Positions 20,035-29,580 of a stretch of DNA of 64,000 nucleotides are shown here, piece by piece. The DNA comes from an uncultured Eubacteriales bacterium (GTDB lineage Bacteria > Bacillota_I > Bacilli_A > RF39 > UBA660), in contig CAJJKI010000001.1 in assembly GCA_905188025.1 (NCBI GenBank), positions 1 to 64,000 on the forward strand. Direction: 5' to 3'. Made by a program: the position numbers and the translations under genes. The notes beneath the pieces were generated by a model. That model had not been told where the DNA came from, did not search any database, and saw only the letters and a program-made list of their open reading frames with translations. The stretch's first letter is position 1; each line of letters starts with the position of its first letter.

Positions 20035-20997
20035 CTATCTAATTAATTTCTTCTTCTTTCTAATAATAAGCCCTTCATCTATCTTCTTACTAAGTATATC
20101 TTCTCTTCTACTCTTATCTATTATCCTATCTTGTATCTTTTCACTAAGTATCTCTTCACTAATCCTTGTTATATATCCACATAATGGACATAATTGATAA
20201 TAATTTCCCATAAAATCAGTAAATATCTCTTCTTCCATCAAATTAAATTCTTTATAACAAGCCCCTCCTCTATTCACTATCCTTATCTTATCACTAATAT
20301 TATCTATCTCTTCCTCATTATCTCCACAATATACTTTTATATCATATCCTATCATATCATGTAAACTTAAATATACTTGCCTTACCTCTTCATAAGAAAT
20401 AAGCCCCTTCATCTTATCATTTCCATTATTATCTACTACTGAAAAATAACTACTAAATATATTATCTCCTACTAAAGTATTCTTCTTATCTATATAATAT
20501 TCGTCTCTTATTCTACATTTATTATTAATATATCTAAATATCGTATCTATATCCTCAAATTCTAAATAATATCCTGATACATATACTCGTCCATTCCTAT
20601 CAGTTCTATTCATCCTAAAGTATTCATCCATTGTATCTAACCATTGTCTTCTATTAATATCTTTATCATAATTATTAACAATATAATTTCTAACTATTCT
20701 AAGTATTATCCATGTATTAGAGTCAACCCCTTCATCCATTTTTCTAACTTTATCATATCCACTTCCTGCCATATCTAAAAATACTTTCTTATGCTTTAAT
20801 TCTTCCATTCTTAAATAAAACTGACTATCCTGTAACTTATTATCACCTACCAAATATCTAAGCATCTCTTCTTCTAAATATTCGTCTTGATATTTAATTC
20901 TTCCCTTATCACTAAGTCCTGCTAAAATAATCTTACTATTTAAAAATAAATATCTATATCTTTTAATAAATTCTAATTCTATATCTCTATTATTCAT
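20035..20997 (-). CDS. unknown protein with a CxxC knuckle
   Basis: 320 residues, soluble and highly charged. The only recognisable element is CPLCGY near residue 270, possibly half of a zinc site (another Cys is in RGGACYKEF), followed by a basic tail ending IIRKKKKLIR. GGTGATT precedes the ATG. It is alone between ackA and the tRNA cluster, with its own terminator. No family is recognised. Confidence 0.6.
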   Translation of the reverse strand: MNNRDIELEFIKRYRYLFLNSKIILAGLSDKGRIKYQDEYLEEEMLRYLVGDNKLQDSQFYLRMEELKHKKVFLDMAGSGYDKVRKMDEGVDSNTWIILRIVRNYIVNNYDKDINRRQWLDTMDEYFRMNRTDRNGRVYVSGYYLEFEDIDTIFRYINNKCRIRDEYYIDKKNTLVGDNIFSSYFSVVDNNGNDKMKGLISYEEVRQVYLSLHDMIGYDIKVYCGDNEEEIDNISDKIRIVNRGGACYKEFNLMEEEIFTDFMGNYYQLCPLCGYITRISEEILSEKIQDRIIDKSRREDILSKKIDEGLIIRKKKKLIR

Positions 20998-21061
20998 ATA
21001 ATCACCATAACTAATTATATGTCATCTCTATCAAGAAATATGTCGAAATACCTTAAAAGAC

Positions 21062-21090
21062 AAAATAAAAACCCTTGAATATTTCAAGGG
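21062..21090 (-). terminator. intrinsic terminator of the tRNA cluster
   Basis: Perfect stem CCCTTGAA/TTCAAGGG (21072-21079 and 21083-21090), loop of 3 nt, T-run on the minus strand, 13 nt after tRNA-Glu. Confidence 0.9.
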
Positions 21091-21102
21091 ATATTTACTA
21101 AT

Positions 21103-21179
21103 TGGTGACCCGTACGGGATTTGAACCCATGAATGCATGCGTGAAAGGCATGTGTGTTGAACCACTTCACCAACGGGCC
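21103..21179 (-). tRNA. tRNA-Glu (anticodon UUC)
   Basis: Cloverleaf on the minus strand: acceptor GGCCCGT pairs with ACGGGTC, the anticodon loop CTTTCAC gives TTC, the T-loop is TTCAAAT, and discriminator A and CCA are encoded. Last of three tRNAs. Confidence 0.96.
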
Positions 21180-21193
21180 AAAACAAACAAAAT

Positions 21194-21269
<76 letters not shown>

Positions 21270-21289
21270 ATTTTGCGTTCTGCTTCTTG

Positions 21290-21318
21290 ATTATAACATA
21301 TGATAAGTAATATATCAA
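21290..21318 (-). promoter_or_regulatory. promoter of tRNA-Ile and tRNA-Glu
   Basis: Minus strand TTGATA (21313-21318), 17-bp spacer, TATAAT (21290-21295), between tRNA-Lys and tRNA-Ile. Confidence 0.8.
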
Positions 21319-21349
21319 GTATTTTGTTTGCCTTTTTCAAAAAAATTAA

Positions 21350-21425
21350 TGGTGGGCTGTTAGGGATTCGAACCCTAGACCCACTGATTAAGAGTCAGTT
21401 GCTCTACCAACTGAGCTAACAGCCC
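21350..21425 (-). tRNA. tRNA-Lys (anticodon CUU)
   Basis: Minus strand: acceptor GGGCTGT/ACAGCCC, anticodon stem ACTGA/TCAGT with loop CTCTTAA, T-loop TTCGAAT, CCA encoded. Confidence 0.96.
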
Positions 21426-21454
21426 ACTAATTATCTTTTGCAAAGACAATTAAG

Positions 21455-21483
21455 ATTATATCATCAAAATAAACATTTTTCAA
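21455..21483 (-). promoter_or_regulatory. promoter of tRNA-Lys
   Basis: Minus strand TTGAAA (21478-21483), 17-bp spacer, TATAAT (21455-21460), about 30 bp before the tRNA. Confidence 0.8.
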
Positions 21484-21501
21484 GTCTTTTTTGTAATTTT
21501 T

Positions 21502-22017
21502 TTAATGAATTATGTTATCTAGAATACCAAATGACAAAATCATCATTATAACTCCCGCCATAAGTACTCCTAATATTGTATATAATAAAGCTTTTTTCTT
21601 ATCCATATCAAGCAATGCTGCTATTAAGCATCCAGTCCAAGCTCCTGTTCCCGGTAATGGTATACCTACAAATAACATAAGTCCTATATATTGTAACTTC
21701 TCTATTTGATCCTTCTTACTCATAGCCTTATTCTCTATCTTAGTAACTAATCCACGAAACATTTTCCTTTGTTTTAACCAATCAAATATCGGTGTAATTA
21801 ACCATAAAATAAAAGGTATTGGTAAAATATTCCCTAAAAAGCAAATAATAAAACTAGGTATTCCTTTAAGTCCTAATAATGTTGCTGCTATAAGTCCCCC
21901 ACGAAGTTCCAATATTGGTAACATTGATATAATAAATACTATTAATTCTTTTCCATATTTTAACGCTGTAAGTCCACTAAAAGCATCTACTAAATTACTA
22001 GCTAATTGACTAGCCAT
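21502..22017 (-). CDS. small multidrug export family membrane protein (COG2426-like)
   Basis: 171 residues with about four to five membrane segments. The motifs LELRGGLIAA and PLPGTGAWTG fit the Sm_multidrug_ex family (PF06695). Despite the family name, the transported substrate is not well established. The ATG at 22017 has AGGAG at good spacing; the frame extension to 22026 starts with a GTG that abuts that site. Confidence 0.8.
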   Translation of the reverse strand: MASQLASNLVDAFSGLTALKYGKELIVFIISMLPILELRGGLIAATLLGLKGIPSFIICFLGNILPIPFILWLITPIFDWLKQRKMFRGLVTKIENKAMSKKDQIEKLQYIGLMLFVGIPLPGTGAWTGCLIAALLDMDKKKALLYTILGVLMAGVIMMILSFGILDNIIH

Positions 22018-22108
22018 CTCTATCACTCCTAACTAACTATATATAATTATATCATACTCTTAAATATATCCAATATATTTTAATAAACTTTACACATAAA
22101 CCATATGA

Positions 22109-23047
22109 CTAATCAAAATACTTCTCTATATTTATATCCATATCTAAATTATCATTTCCATTAATACCTATAAAAGTAATTTTATCTATCTTACAATATT
22201 TAATCTTAACACTATTCCAGTCAATTTCTGATGTATCTTTCTTTGTTCCATCATTATACTCTATATCTTGTGGTACATTCTCAGTAAAAAACAACTTACC
22301 ACCACTAACATTATAATATAATGTAGCCCCATCACCAGGTCCATGTATAAGATATTTCTCATTATCACTACCAAGACAATATCCTGTAATCTTTGCTCCT
22401 AAATATTCATTACTATCATATGATAAATCTAATGTTCCATCTAAATACAATTTAGAGTTAACACCAGCAAGGTTAATAGAAACTTCCCCTAAAGTTATTT
22501 TATAATTAACTGCCTCACTAACTTCATTATTTTTAGAATTACTATCATCATTTTTATCCTTAATCAAATATACAATAGCTACATTACTATTACTAGATTT
22601 AATAGTAATCTCTTCATTAGTCTCTACATATGAATATACCCACACTGCTTGACAATTACCATTTTCTACACACTCATCATTATCTACTAATATTTTATCG
22701 CCTACTACCGTCCATTTTCCTTTACCTGAGCTTCCACTACCACGAGCATTACTAACACCCATTATAGCACTACCATCACTATTTAAAGTTAACACCTCAT
22801 ATGTCATTTTCCCTAAAACATAAGCATTCTCATCATTAAAACCTTCTCCTGATGCTACACTTTCTTTATCATAATATTCACCCTTATATGTATAAGTACC
22901 TACTAATTTATTATAAGTATCCTCATCATTATTACTATCTTTCCTATTAAAATTAACAATACCCTTAGCTTGCAATATACATAATACTATAAGCAAAATA
23001 ATTACTCCTATAAGAAAAACTATTACTCCTTTATTATTTTTCTCCAT
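22109..23047 (-). CDS. membrane-anchored extracellular protein of unknown function
   Basis: 312 residues. Residues 8-28 form one membrane segment, with the bulk predicted outside. The first half (KLVGTYTYKGEYYDKE through GKWTVVGDKILV) looks like a lipocalin-like beta module that scores a deviation with terms such as LTLNSDGSA; the second half is also beta-rich. AGGAGG precedes the ATG. It is monocistronic and ends before the tig terminator. No enzyme motif is seen. Confidence 0.65.
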   Translation of the reverse strand: MEKNNKGVIVFLIGVIILLIVLCILQAKGIVNFNRKDSNNDEDTYNKLVGTYTYKGEYYDKESVASGEGFNDENAYVLGKMTYEVLTLNSDGSAIMGVSNARGSGSSGKGKWTVVGDKILVDNDECVENGNCQAVWVYSYVETNEEITIKSSNSNVAIVYLIKDKNDDSNSKNNEVSEAVNYKITLGEVSINLAGVNSKLYLDGTLDLSYDSNEYLGAKITGYCLGSDNEKYLIHGPGDGATLYYNVSGGKLFFTENVPQDIEYNDGTKKDTSEIDWNSVKIKYCKIDKITFIGINGNDNLDMDINIEKYFD

Positions 23048-23075
23048 TATATCTTCCTCCTATAATAATTATAAC

Positions 23076-23112
23076 ATAAAGAAAATAAGTTATCAAACGA
23101 TAACTTATTTTT
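23076..23112 (-). terminator. intrinsic terminator of greA-tig
   Basis: A 13-bp stem (23082-23094 with 23099-23111) and loop AAAC contains the tig stop codon; the T-rich 3' arm runs into TTT. Confidence 0.75.
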
Positions 23113-24361
23113 CTTCTTTCTTAGTATCATTAGCACATACTATATCTAATGCTTTTTGATACATATTATCAAATTTAATATTTTCAAGAGATACTTCTTT
23201 TAATATAGTTTCTTCAGGAACATTATACATTTTAGCCATTTCAGCTACTCTTTCCTTAGCTTCTTTATCAGTAACTTTAATTTTTTCTTTCTTAATAATT
23301 TCTTTTAGTAAATAACGATATTTAATTCTCTTAGTAGCATCTTCTACCATTTGTTTAGTAATATCTTCTTTCTTACTCTTAGTATATTCATAGTACATTT
23401 CTTCACTAATACCTTGCATTTGCATTCTTTGCATAAATTCTTTATACATATGTTCTACTTCATCATCAATAAGTTCTTGACAAATATCAGCTTTCATATT
23501 ATTAGCAGCTTTTTCTAGACATTTCTCTTCATAAACATGTTCTAACTCATGTTCTTTTTGATGCTCTAATTCATGAGTAATTTCATGTTCTAATTCTTCT
23601 TTAGAGTTAACTCCTTCCATTCCTAAATCTTCAAAGAATTCTTTATTAATTTGAGGAACTACTCTAGTCTTAATTTCATTAACTTTTACTTTAAATACTA
23701 CTTTTTGTCCTTTAAGTTCAGGAGCCATATAATCTTCAGGGAAAGTTAAATCAATATCTTTTTCTTCTCCTTTAGCCATTCCAATAACAGCTTCTTCAAA
23801 TCCTGGAATAAATGTTTTACTACCAATTGTTAAAGAATAATTTTCAGCTGTACCACCTTCAAATGCTACACCATCTTTCATTCCTTTAAAATCGATAATA
23901 GCGATATCTCCATCAGCTACTTTTCCATCTTTTACTTCAAGTTCAGCATATTCATTAAGTAATGCATCTATTCTTTCTTTAACTTCTTCCTTAGTAACTT
24001 TTACTTTATCTTTTTTTACTCCAAGATTAGTATATTCACCAAGAGTTACTTTAGGTTCTCCAACGAAAACAAATTTAACTTCTAATTCTTTTTCATCACA
24101 TTTTACTAAATCAACCTTTGGTTCAATTACTGGCATAACTTTTTCATCTTTAATAATTCTTTCATATTCTTTCTTAATAGCTATATCAGCAGCTTCAAAT
24201 AAAATATCTTGTTTTCCATATTTCTTTTCATATACTGCTCTAGGAGCTTTACCAGGTCTAAAACCATCAATCTTTGCTTTTTTATTTACTTTTTCAAAAG
24301 CTTCATCTTGTAATTTTTCCCAATCTATTCCTTTTACACTAAAATTAAATTCTTCTCTCAT
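23105..24361 (-). CDS. tig: trigger factor, ribosome-bound chaperone and prolyl isomerase
   Basis: Binds ribosomal protein L23 at the exit tunnel and shields nascent chains. The ribosome-docking signature GFRPGKAP is near residue 33. The FKBP-type isomerase domain is at about residues 135-225 (VADGDIAIIDFKGMKDG, then FIPGFEEAVIGM). The long helical C-terminal substrate-binding arms include a His/Glu-rich stretch ELEHQKEHELEHVYEEKC. Length of 418 is normal, and the ATG follows AAGGAG. It starts 10 nt after the greA stop, so the two are co-transcribed. Confidence 0.96.
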   Translation of the reverse strand: MREEFNFSVKGIDWEKLQDEAFEKVNKKAKIDGFRPGKAPRAVYEKKYGKQDILFEAADIAIKKEYERIIKDEKVMPVIEPKVDLVKCDEKELEVKFVFVGEPKVTLGEYTNLGVKKDKVKVTKEEVKERIDALLNEYAELEVKDGKVADGDIAIIDFKGMKDGVAFEGGTAENYSLTIGSKTFIPGFEEAVIGMAKGEEKDIDLTFPEDYMAPELKGQKVVFKVKVNEIKTRVVPQINKEFFEDLGMEGVNSKEELEHEITHELEHQKEHELEHVYEEKCLEKAANNMKADICQELIDDEVEHMYKEFMQRMQMQGISEEMYYEYTKSKKEDITKQMVEDATKRIKYRYLLKEIIKKEKIKVTDKEAKERVAEMAKMYNVPEETILKEVSLENIKFDNMYQKALDIVCANDTKKEEK

Positions 24362-24371
24362 TTTCTACTCC

Positions 24372-24839
24372 TTATTTTATTTCCAAAACTTTAACTTCAT
24401 AATTGCCATTAGGACTCTCTACTGTACAAGTTTCTCCTACTTTAGCATTCATAATAGCCTTAGCTAATGGACTTTCATTAGAAATTTTATTATTTGAAGG
24501 ATCAGCTTCTTTAGATCCTACAATTCTATATTCTTCAGTATCACTTGGATCATCATCATACATAATCTTAACAGTTGCTCCAAGACCTACTTTATCAGTA
24601 TCTCTCTTTTCTATAAGTTCAGCTGTTTCAAGTAACTTTTCAAGTTCAGCTATTCTTCCTTCTACTTTAGCTTGCTCATCTCTAGCAGCATCATAATCTG
24701 CATTCTCAGATAAATCTCCTAAAGCTCTAGCATCCTTCAAAGCCTTGATAACTTCTGGTCTCTTCACATCCTTTAAATGATTTAATTCTTCTTCTATTTC
24801 TAAAAAGCCTTCATTAGTTAAATATACTTTATTACTCAT
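24372..24839 (-). CDS. greA: transcription elongation factor GreA
   Basis: Rescues backtracked RNA polymerase by stimulating transcript cleavage through the secondary channel. 155 residues. The N-terminal coiled coil has the acidic tip GDLSENADYDAARDEQA (key D and E residues); the C-terminal FKBP-like domain has the ISNESPLAKAIM motif. GAGGTGA precedes the ATG. It closes the conserved trmR-U32-U32-greA run, as in Bacillus, and is followed by tig. Confidence 0.97.
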   Translation of the reverse strand: MSNKVYLTNEGFLEIEEELNHLKDVKRPEVIKALKDARALGDLSENADYDAARDEQAKVEGRIAELEKLLETAELIEKRDTDKVGLGATVKIMYDDDPSDTEEYRIVGSKEADPSNNKISNESPLAKAIMNAKVGETCTVESPNGNYEVKVLEIK

Positions 24840-24904
24840 AATTTCACCTCTTTTAACATTTCAACATTTTACTAGTTATTTAAATTTTTGTCAAGCATAT
24901 TTCT

Positions 24905-26104
24905 CTATTTTATCTTAATTCTCATCATATCATATTTATCTACTTCTATTGGTAATTTAATTTTAACTATATCTTCTGGATGATTAGCACATTCTAAAAC
25001 ATTTCCCTCTTCATCATATATCTCTTCTATTTTAAATCCTATAGCATCTCTATCTGGAGAAATAATTTCTACTTCATCTCCTGGTTTAAAATAATTCTTA
25101 ACTTGTAAAATAACATATCCATCTTTATAATCCATTACCATTCCTAAATAATCTTGATTAGATACTTCTTCTCTTTCTCCAAAATATTGTTCATCTACTC
25201 CTGGAGCCTTATCATAAAACTGTACTGCATTATCTCTATTAGCTACTCTATTAAGTACTTTTAAATATCCTAGTTCTCTCTTCTCATCTAAAATACCTGC
25301 ATAATAATCATCAATTACTCTACGATAAGTATTAATTACTGTAGCTATATAATAAACACTTCTCATTCTTCCTTCTACTTTTAAACTACATACTCCTATA
25401 TCTATAATATCCGGAATATATTTAAGCATACACAAATCTTTAGAACACATTGTAAATCTCGTCTTATCATGAATAACTTCTCCATCTTTTTCAAGATCGA
25501 AATTCCATCTGCAAATTTGCGCACATCCCCCTCTATTAGCATCTCTATTTGTAAAATAATTTGATAAGACACATCTTCCAGAATAACTTGCACACATTGC
25601 TCCATGAATAAATATCTCTATTTCCATACCAGTCTTATCAATAATATCTTTAATCTCTTCTCTAGAAGTCTCTCTTCCTAAAACAACTCTAGTAGCTCCC
25701 ATTTCTTTCCAAAAGTTAACTACTTCATAATTAACTGAAGAATATTGTGTTGATATATGAATAGCTAAATTAATCTTATTCTCTTTAACTATTTTTATTA
25801 CTAATGGATCAGATACTATAATAGCATCTACTTGACATTCTGCTAACTTCTTCAAATATTCTACTAATCCTTCAGTATCTTCATTATGAAAAACAATATT
25901 TACTGTTACATAAACTTTCTTTCCTAATTTATGAGCATAATCACAAGATTCTTTAATCTCTTCTATACTAAAATTCTTAGCATTAGCTCTTAAACTATAA
26001 TCTCTTCCCCCAATATATACTGCATCAGCTCCATACAATAAAGCCATTTTAAGCCTCTCTATACTACCAGCTGGTGCTAATAATTCTACTTTCTCTCTTT
26101 CCAT
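24905..26104 (-). CDS. trhP2: U32 family protein, tRNA U34 hydroxylation (TrhP2/YrrO type)
   Basis: 399 residues. The start ELLAPAGSIERLKMALLYGADAVYIGG is the U32 barrel. The iron-sulfur-type Cys signature is visible in HGAMCASYSGRCVLSNYFTNRDANRGGCAQICRW (read in parts, near residues 165-198), with a later CSLKVEGRMRS. In Bacillus the YrrN/YrrO pair makes 5-hydroxyuridine at wobble position 34 of tRNAs. It lies 19 nt after the partner U32 gene and follows GGAGG. Annotated as a peptidase in older sources. Confidence 0.88.
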   Translation of the reverse strand: MEREKVELLAPAGSIERLKMALLYGADAVYIGGRDYSLRANAKNFSIEEIKESCDYAHKLGKKVYVTVNIVFHNEDTEGLVEYLKKLAECQVDAIIVSDPLVIKIVKENKINLAIHISTQYSSVNYEVVNFWKEMGATRVVLGRETSREEIKDIIDKTGMEIEIFIHGAMCASYSGRCVLSNYFTNRDANRGGCAQICRWNFDLEKDGEVIHDKTRFTMCSKDLCMLKYIPDIIDIGVCSLKVEGRMRSVYYIATVINTYRRVIDDYYAGILDEKRELGYLKVLNRVANRDNAVQFYDKAPGVDEQYFGEREEVSNQDYLGMVMDYKDGYVILQVKNYFKPGDEVEIISPDRDAIGFKIEEIYDEEGNVLECANHPEDIVKIKLPIEVDKYDMMRIKIK

Positions 26105-26123
26105 CTAAGTCCCTCCTAACTAC

Positions 26124-26933
26124 CTATTTAACCTTATAAATAGTCTTAACTTTAAAGAACCCTAAATAAGTATCCTCTTGAGTCTTCTCTTTCTTAATAA
26201 ATTTATCTATTACTTCCATAAACTTATCATGTTCCGTCTTTTCTTCATTCAAAACAATATAATCTATCTCATCTAACATATCCATATAATTAACTAAATT
26301 AATAACTCCAGGACTATATATAGTAGTACCAAACTCTTCTTCCTTAATTGGATATTCTACTCCATTATCACTAATTATATTATATTCATTACCACTATTC
26401 TCTTCTATATACTTTAAATAATTCTTAACTAAATATCTTCTAGAATAAAATATTGGTTGATATCCATATCCTAAAAAGAAAATATCCATCTTACTATTTC
26501 TCTTTATCTCTAATAATTCTTCTCCCGTAATATCATTAGTAATAAAACTTCCCCTTATCCCTAAATCATAATAAAATTGATTAGATAATATTGAAGCATT
26601 TAAATGATCTTGATATATCACCAATCTATCTTTCATCCCTAATTCAGAAGCTATTCTATATACAGCCATATCATAAAACAATATTCTCTCTTCTCTATCT
26701 TTAAGAATATTCATAACTCTTCTTAACTCATCTAGATCATCATTATGCATAAGCTTATTAATACAAACAAATACTTCCTTCGTAGTCTTTATATCTTTTA
26801 ATTCCTCTATATTTAAATAAAAACTACTATTAACACTAAGTTTATCTATATACAAAATAATCCCATCTATATCTTTATTTAATACTTCTTCTAAACATTC
26901 TCTAGAATTAACACTCACTAGTATCTTACTCAT
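26124..26933 (-). CDS. trhP1: U32 family-like protein, partner subunit (TrhP1/YrrN position)
   Basis: 269 residues, shorter and more diverged than its neighbour, without the Cys cluster. It keeps barrel-like segments such as YQDHLNASILSNQFYYDLGIRG and FFLGYGYQPIFYSRR. Its place between the methyltransferase and the second U32 gene matches Bacillus yrrN, whose product works with YrrO in tRNA U34 hydroxylation. The assignment rests mainly on position and weak similarity. GGAGGTAA precedes the ATG; it starts 2 nt before the metallopeptidase stop. Confidence 0.7.
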   Translation of the reverse strand: MSKILVSVNSRECLEEVLNKDIDGIILYIDKLSVNSSFYLNIEELKDIKTTKEVFVCINKLMHNDDLDELRRVMNILKDREERILFYDMAVYRIASELGMKDRLVIYQDHLNASILSNQFYYDLGIRGSFITNDITGEELLEIKRNSKMDIFFLGYGYQPIFYSRRYLVKNYLKYIEENSGNEYNIISDNGVEYPIKEEEFGTTIYSPGVINLVNYMDMLDEIDYIVLNEEKTEHDKFMEVIDKFIKKEKTQEDTYLGFFKVKTIYKVK

Positions 26934-26935
26934 AA

Positions 26936-27730
26936 TTACCTCCTAAGTATCTTACTCTTAATCTCTCTATTAGTATAATCTCTATATTCATCAAAATAAT
27001 ATTCTAAATTAATTTTAATAATATCATCACTTAACAAATCCATAAACTTCTCATAATACTTCTTCTTATCATAAATACTTCTATTTCTTCTTTTTTCTAT
27101 CATAATAAGACTATCTATTACTTGTCTAATAGCTACTCCCAGCTTCTTACTAACTTCTATATATCTATCATCTTCATACTCTATATCATAATTATTATGA
27201 TAATAATCTAATCCCCACATTAAATCATAAATATCTCTTCTTCTAAATAATCTAATAAACTTCTTATAATTAGGTATAAAAAATGGCTCAAAAAAATTAT
27301 CTATATCCGATAACATATCTATAACAAAAGTTTGAAATATATATCCATCATTAGCCACTCCCATAGCTTGACTAGCTAAATATTCAGCAGCTCCCTCTAT
27401 CAAAGAATCTCCCATTGTATTATTTTTTTGTTCAATTGCCATAATATCTTTATCTCTATCATAATGTGCCATATGCATAAGTTCATGAACAATATAATCG
27501 CTATCACTATATGCTATCTTATCAACGTCAGCATAATATTCCGCCCTTACTTGCCCTCCTAATTCGTCTACTAATAATAAACTCGTCTCACTTAAATTAC
27601 GATCGTAGTTTCTTCTATACTCCTTAGGATATTTCTTAAAAAAATCATCCATTACTTGATAAACATATCTTTTATCTCTTAATTGTAACTTCTGAAATTC
27701 ATCACTATCATTTATTTGTAAAACCTTCAT
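26936..27730 (-). CDS. putative zinc metallopeptidase
   Basis: 264 residues, cytoplasmic. HELMH at about residues 82-86 is an HExxH zinc site, and the Glu in SLIEGAAEYLA about 26 residues later fits a third (gluzincin-type) ligand. The rest is helical and charged. GGGGG precedes two adjacent ATGs; the second (27730) has better spacing. It sits inside the trmR-U32-U32 run, which in Bacillus has no such gene, with tight spacing on both sides, so it is co-transcribed. The substrate is unknown. Confidence 0.7.
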   Translation of the reverse strand: MKVLQINDSDEFQKLQLRDKRYVYQVMDDFFKKYPKEYRRNYDRNLSETSLLLVDELGGQVRAEYYADVDKIAYSDSDYIVHELMHMAHYDRDKDIMAIEQKNNTMGDSLIEGAAEYLASQAMGVANDGYIFQTFVIDMLSDIDNFFEPFFIPNYKKFIRLFRRRDIYDLMWGLDYYHNNYDIEYEDDRYIEVSKKLGVAIRQVIDSLIMIEKRRNRSIYDKKKYYEKFMDLLSDDIIKINLEYYFDEYRDYTNREIKSKILRR

Positions 27731-27746
27731 CATAACCCCCAATAAT

Positions 27747-28328
27747 CTATTTTCTCGATGAAATAGCTATTCTATCTCCAACAGGAACATATTCCGTCTT
27801 AAATTCTTCATTATTATCCAAAAATTCAATAAAACTCTTTATTTTTCTAACTATTCCTCTTTGATTCCTCGTAACCGCTAAACGCTCATCTTCTACTAAA
27901 CCATGAAAAGATAAATTATCCGTAATAATCACTCCATGAGGTGCTAAATTATTCTTATACTTCTCAAAAAAATAAGTATTATGTCCCTTAGATGCATCAA
28001 TAAATATCAAATCAAATATTCCCTCTATATCAGTATCCATAGCATCTCCTAAAATAATATTTATTTGTCCATTCAAATTAAATTCATCTATATTCTTAAT
28101 AGCCACATTATATCTATCAATATCTCTTTCTATAGTCACTATCTCTATATCCTTATCTACTAAAGCCATCCTAATAGCAGAGTATCCAATAGCACTCCCT
28201 ATCTCCAATATCTTCTTAATATTATGTTCTTTAATATAATTACATAAATAATCTATCCCATCAGAAATCATAATAGGTACATTTTTCTCTCTAGCATATT
28301 CTTCTATCTCTCTTAACTTATCTTCCAT
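27747..28328 (-). CDS. trmR: O-methyltransferase TrmR-like (tRNA 5-hydroxyuridine methyltransferase)
   Basis: 193 residues, class I SAM-dependent fold: motif I ILEIGSAIGYSAIRMA, acidic residue in IEIVTIERD, motif DLIFIDASKGHNTYF and metal-binding IITDNLSFHG, all typical of the COMT-like family. The Bacillus homologue YrrM methylates 5-hydroxyuridine to 5-methoxyuridine at tRNA position 34, using the product of the U32 pair found two and three genes downstream. GGAGGTGA precedes the ATG, and a separate promoter lies at 28424-28452. Confidence 0.87.
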   Translation of the reverse strand: MEDKLREIEEYAREKNVPIMISDGIDYLCNYIKEHNIKKILEIGSAIGYSAIRMALVDKDIEIVTIERDIDRYNVAIKNIDEFNLNGQINIILGDAMDTDIEGIFDLIFIDASKGHNTYFFEKYKNNLAPHGVIITDNLSFHGLVEDERLAVTRNQRGIVRKIKSFIEFLDNNEEFKTEYVPVGDRIAISSRK

Positions 28329-28423
28329 CTTTTCACCTCCAAGTCAAAACATTAATATATATCATATCACAAATAACTAAGTATTTAAACATAATAATCT
28401 CTTTATACCGAAAATGTACTCTT

Positions 28424-28452
28424 ATCATATCACACTATTATTTATTTGTCAA
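28424..28452 (-). promoter_or_regulatory. promoter of the trmR operon
   Basis: Minus strand TTGACA (28447-28452), 17-bp spacer, TATGAT (28424-28429). A LexA-box-like sequence lies just upstream (28462-28475). Confidence 0.8.
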
Positions 28453-28461
28453 GAATATTTT

Positions 28462-28475
28462 CATACATTTGTTTG
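28462..28475. promoter_or_regulatory. LexA-box-like site upstream of trmR
   Basis: CATACATTTGTTTG, or CAAACAAATGTATG on the other strand, fits 12 of 14 positions of the Gram-positive SOS consensus CGAACRNRYGTTYG. It is flanked by sequence shared with the priA promoter region. Confidence 0.4.
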
Positions 28476-28504
28476 TATTTTGTTTAAGTAAAAAGATGCA
28501 CTAT

Positions 28505-29575
28505 TTAAGCACACCAATTACCTTCATTCTTAAGTTTTTGAATTGTATTATAATGCCCCGTAGCATCTTTATTTAAATAAGTCTTTTTATTACAATCAGC
28601 TACAAAATAATAATAATTATGTTTCTTATAATTAATAACTGCATCAATAGATTCCTTACCAGGATTAGATATAGGTCCTACTGGTAAACCAACAAAAGAA
28701 GTACACCTAGTATTATAAGCATTATCACAAGTATATAAATTCTTATTACCATTAAGTGACTGCTTAAAATCATCTATCTTCAAATAATAATATGTTGTAA
28801 CATCTGATCCTAATACCCATCCATCATGAAGTCTATTATAAAACACTCCTGCTACTGAAGCTCTATCATCAGCACTAGCTCCCTCTAATTCTACTATTGA
28901 AGCTAAAGTCATAAGTTCATGAATATTATATTCACTATTCTCTATCTTATCCTTATATCCCTCTAATACTTTACCCATCTCTTTAAGCATCGTATCAACT
29001 ATATCTTCTACTGTTACATCCTTATTCAAAAAGGCATAAGTCTCAGGAAACAAATATCCCTCTAACGGATAATATATCTTACTATTCTTAATACTATCAG
29101 TCAAAAACCAATATTCATCTATCTTCTTATCAATAAAATCACTATCATTCATCAACTTCATAAAGTCATCATAACTATTATTAGTATTCTCTTCCACTAA
29201 CTTAGCTATCTTTCTCACATTAAGTCCTTCTTTAAAAATAATAGTAATCTCATCAGGATTATATCCATTACCAGCCTCTAATACTTTAATTATCTCTTTC
29301 AAACTCATATTCTTATCTAATTCATAAGTAGAAGCTTTCAAAGAATTAACTCCATTCACCTTAACATACACTTTAAATATTAAAGTATTTCTAATCAACC
29401 CCTCTTTATATAAAGTATCTCCTATCGAATAAATACTTCCCTCTTTAATTTCTACAATTACCTTCTCACTATCTCTAGATACTGGAGATAATTCATAATT
29501 ATATATAAATCCCCCTAAAAATATCATTGCTAATAATACTAGCAAGATCACTACTCCTATCTTTAACTTCTTCAT
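28505..29575 (-). CDS. mltG: endolytic murein transglycosylase MltG (YceG-like)
   Basis: 356 residues. One N-terminal membrane segment (about 6-26) anchors the enzyme, with the catalytic part outside. It cuts nascent glycan strands and releases them from the synthase complex. The YceG domain shows the LysM-like start (IVEIKEGSIYSIGDTLYKEG), the catalytic glutamate in MTLASIVELEGA and the late GLPVGPISNPG motif. GGAG lies 10 nt before the ATG. It follows the DUF1292 gene by 5 nt, as in Bacillus (yrzB-yrrL). Confidence 0.94.
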   Translation of the reverse strand: MKKLKIGVVILLVLLAMIFLGGFIYNYELSPVSRDSEKVIVEIKEGSIYSIGDTLYKEGLIRNTLIFKVYVKVNGVNSLKASTYELDKNMSLKEIIKVLEAGNGYNPDEITIIFKEGLNVRKIAKLVEENTNNSYDDFMKLMNDSDFIDKKIDEYWFLTDSIKNSKIYYPLEGYLFPETYAFLNKDVTVEDIVDTMLKEMGKVLEGYKDKIENSEYNIHELMTLASIVELEGASADDRASVAGVFYNRLHDGWVLGSDVTTYYYLKIDDFKQSLNGNKNLYTCDNAYNTRCTSFVGLPVGPISNPGKESIDAVINYKKHNYYYFVADCNKKTYLNKDATGHYNTIQKLKNEGNWCA

Positions 29576-29580
29576 CTTGC

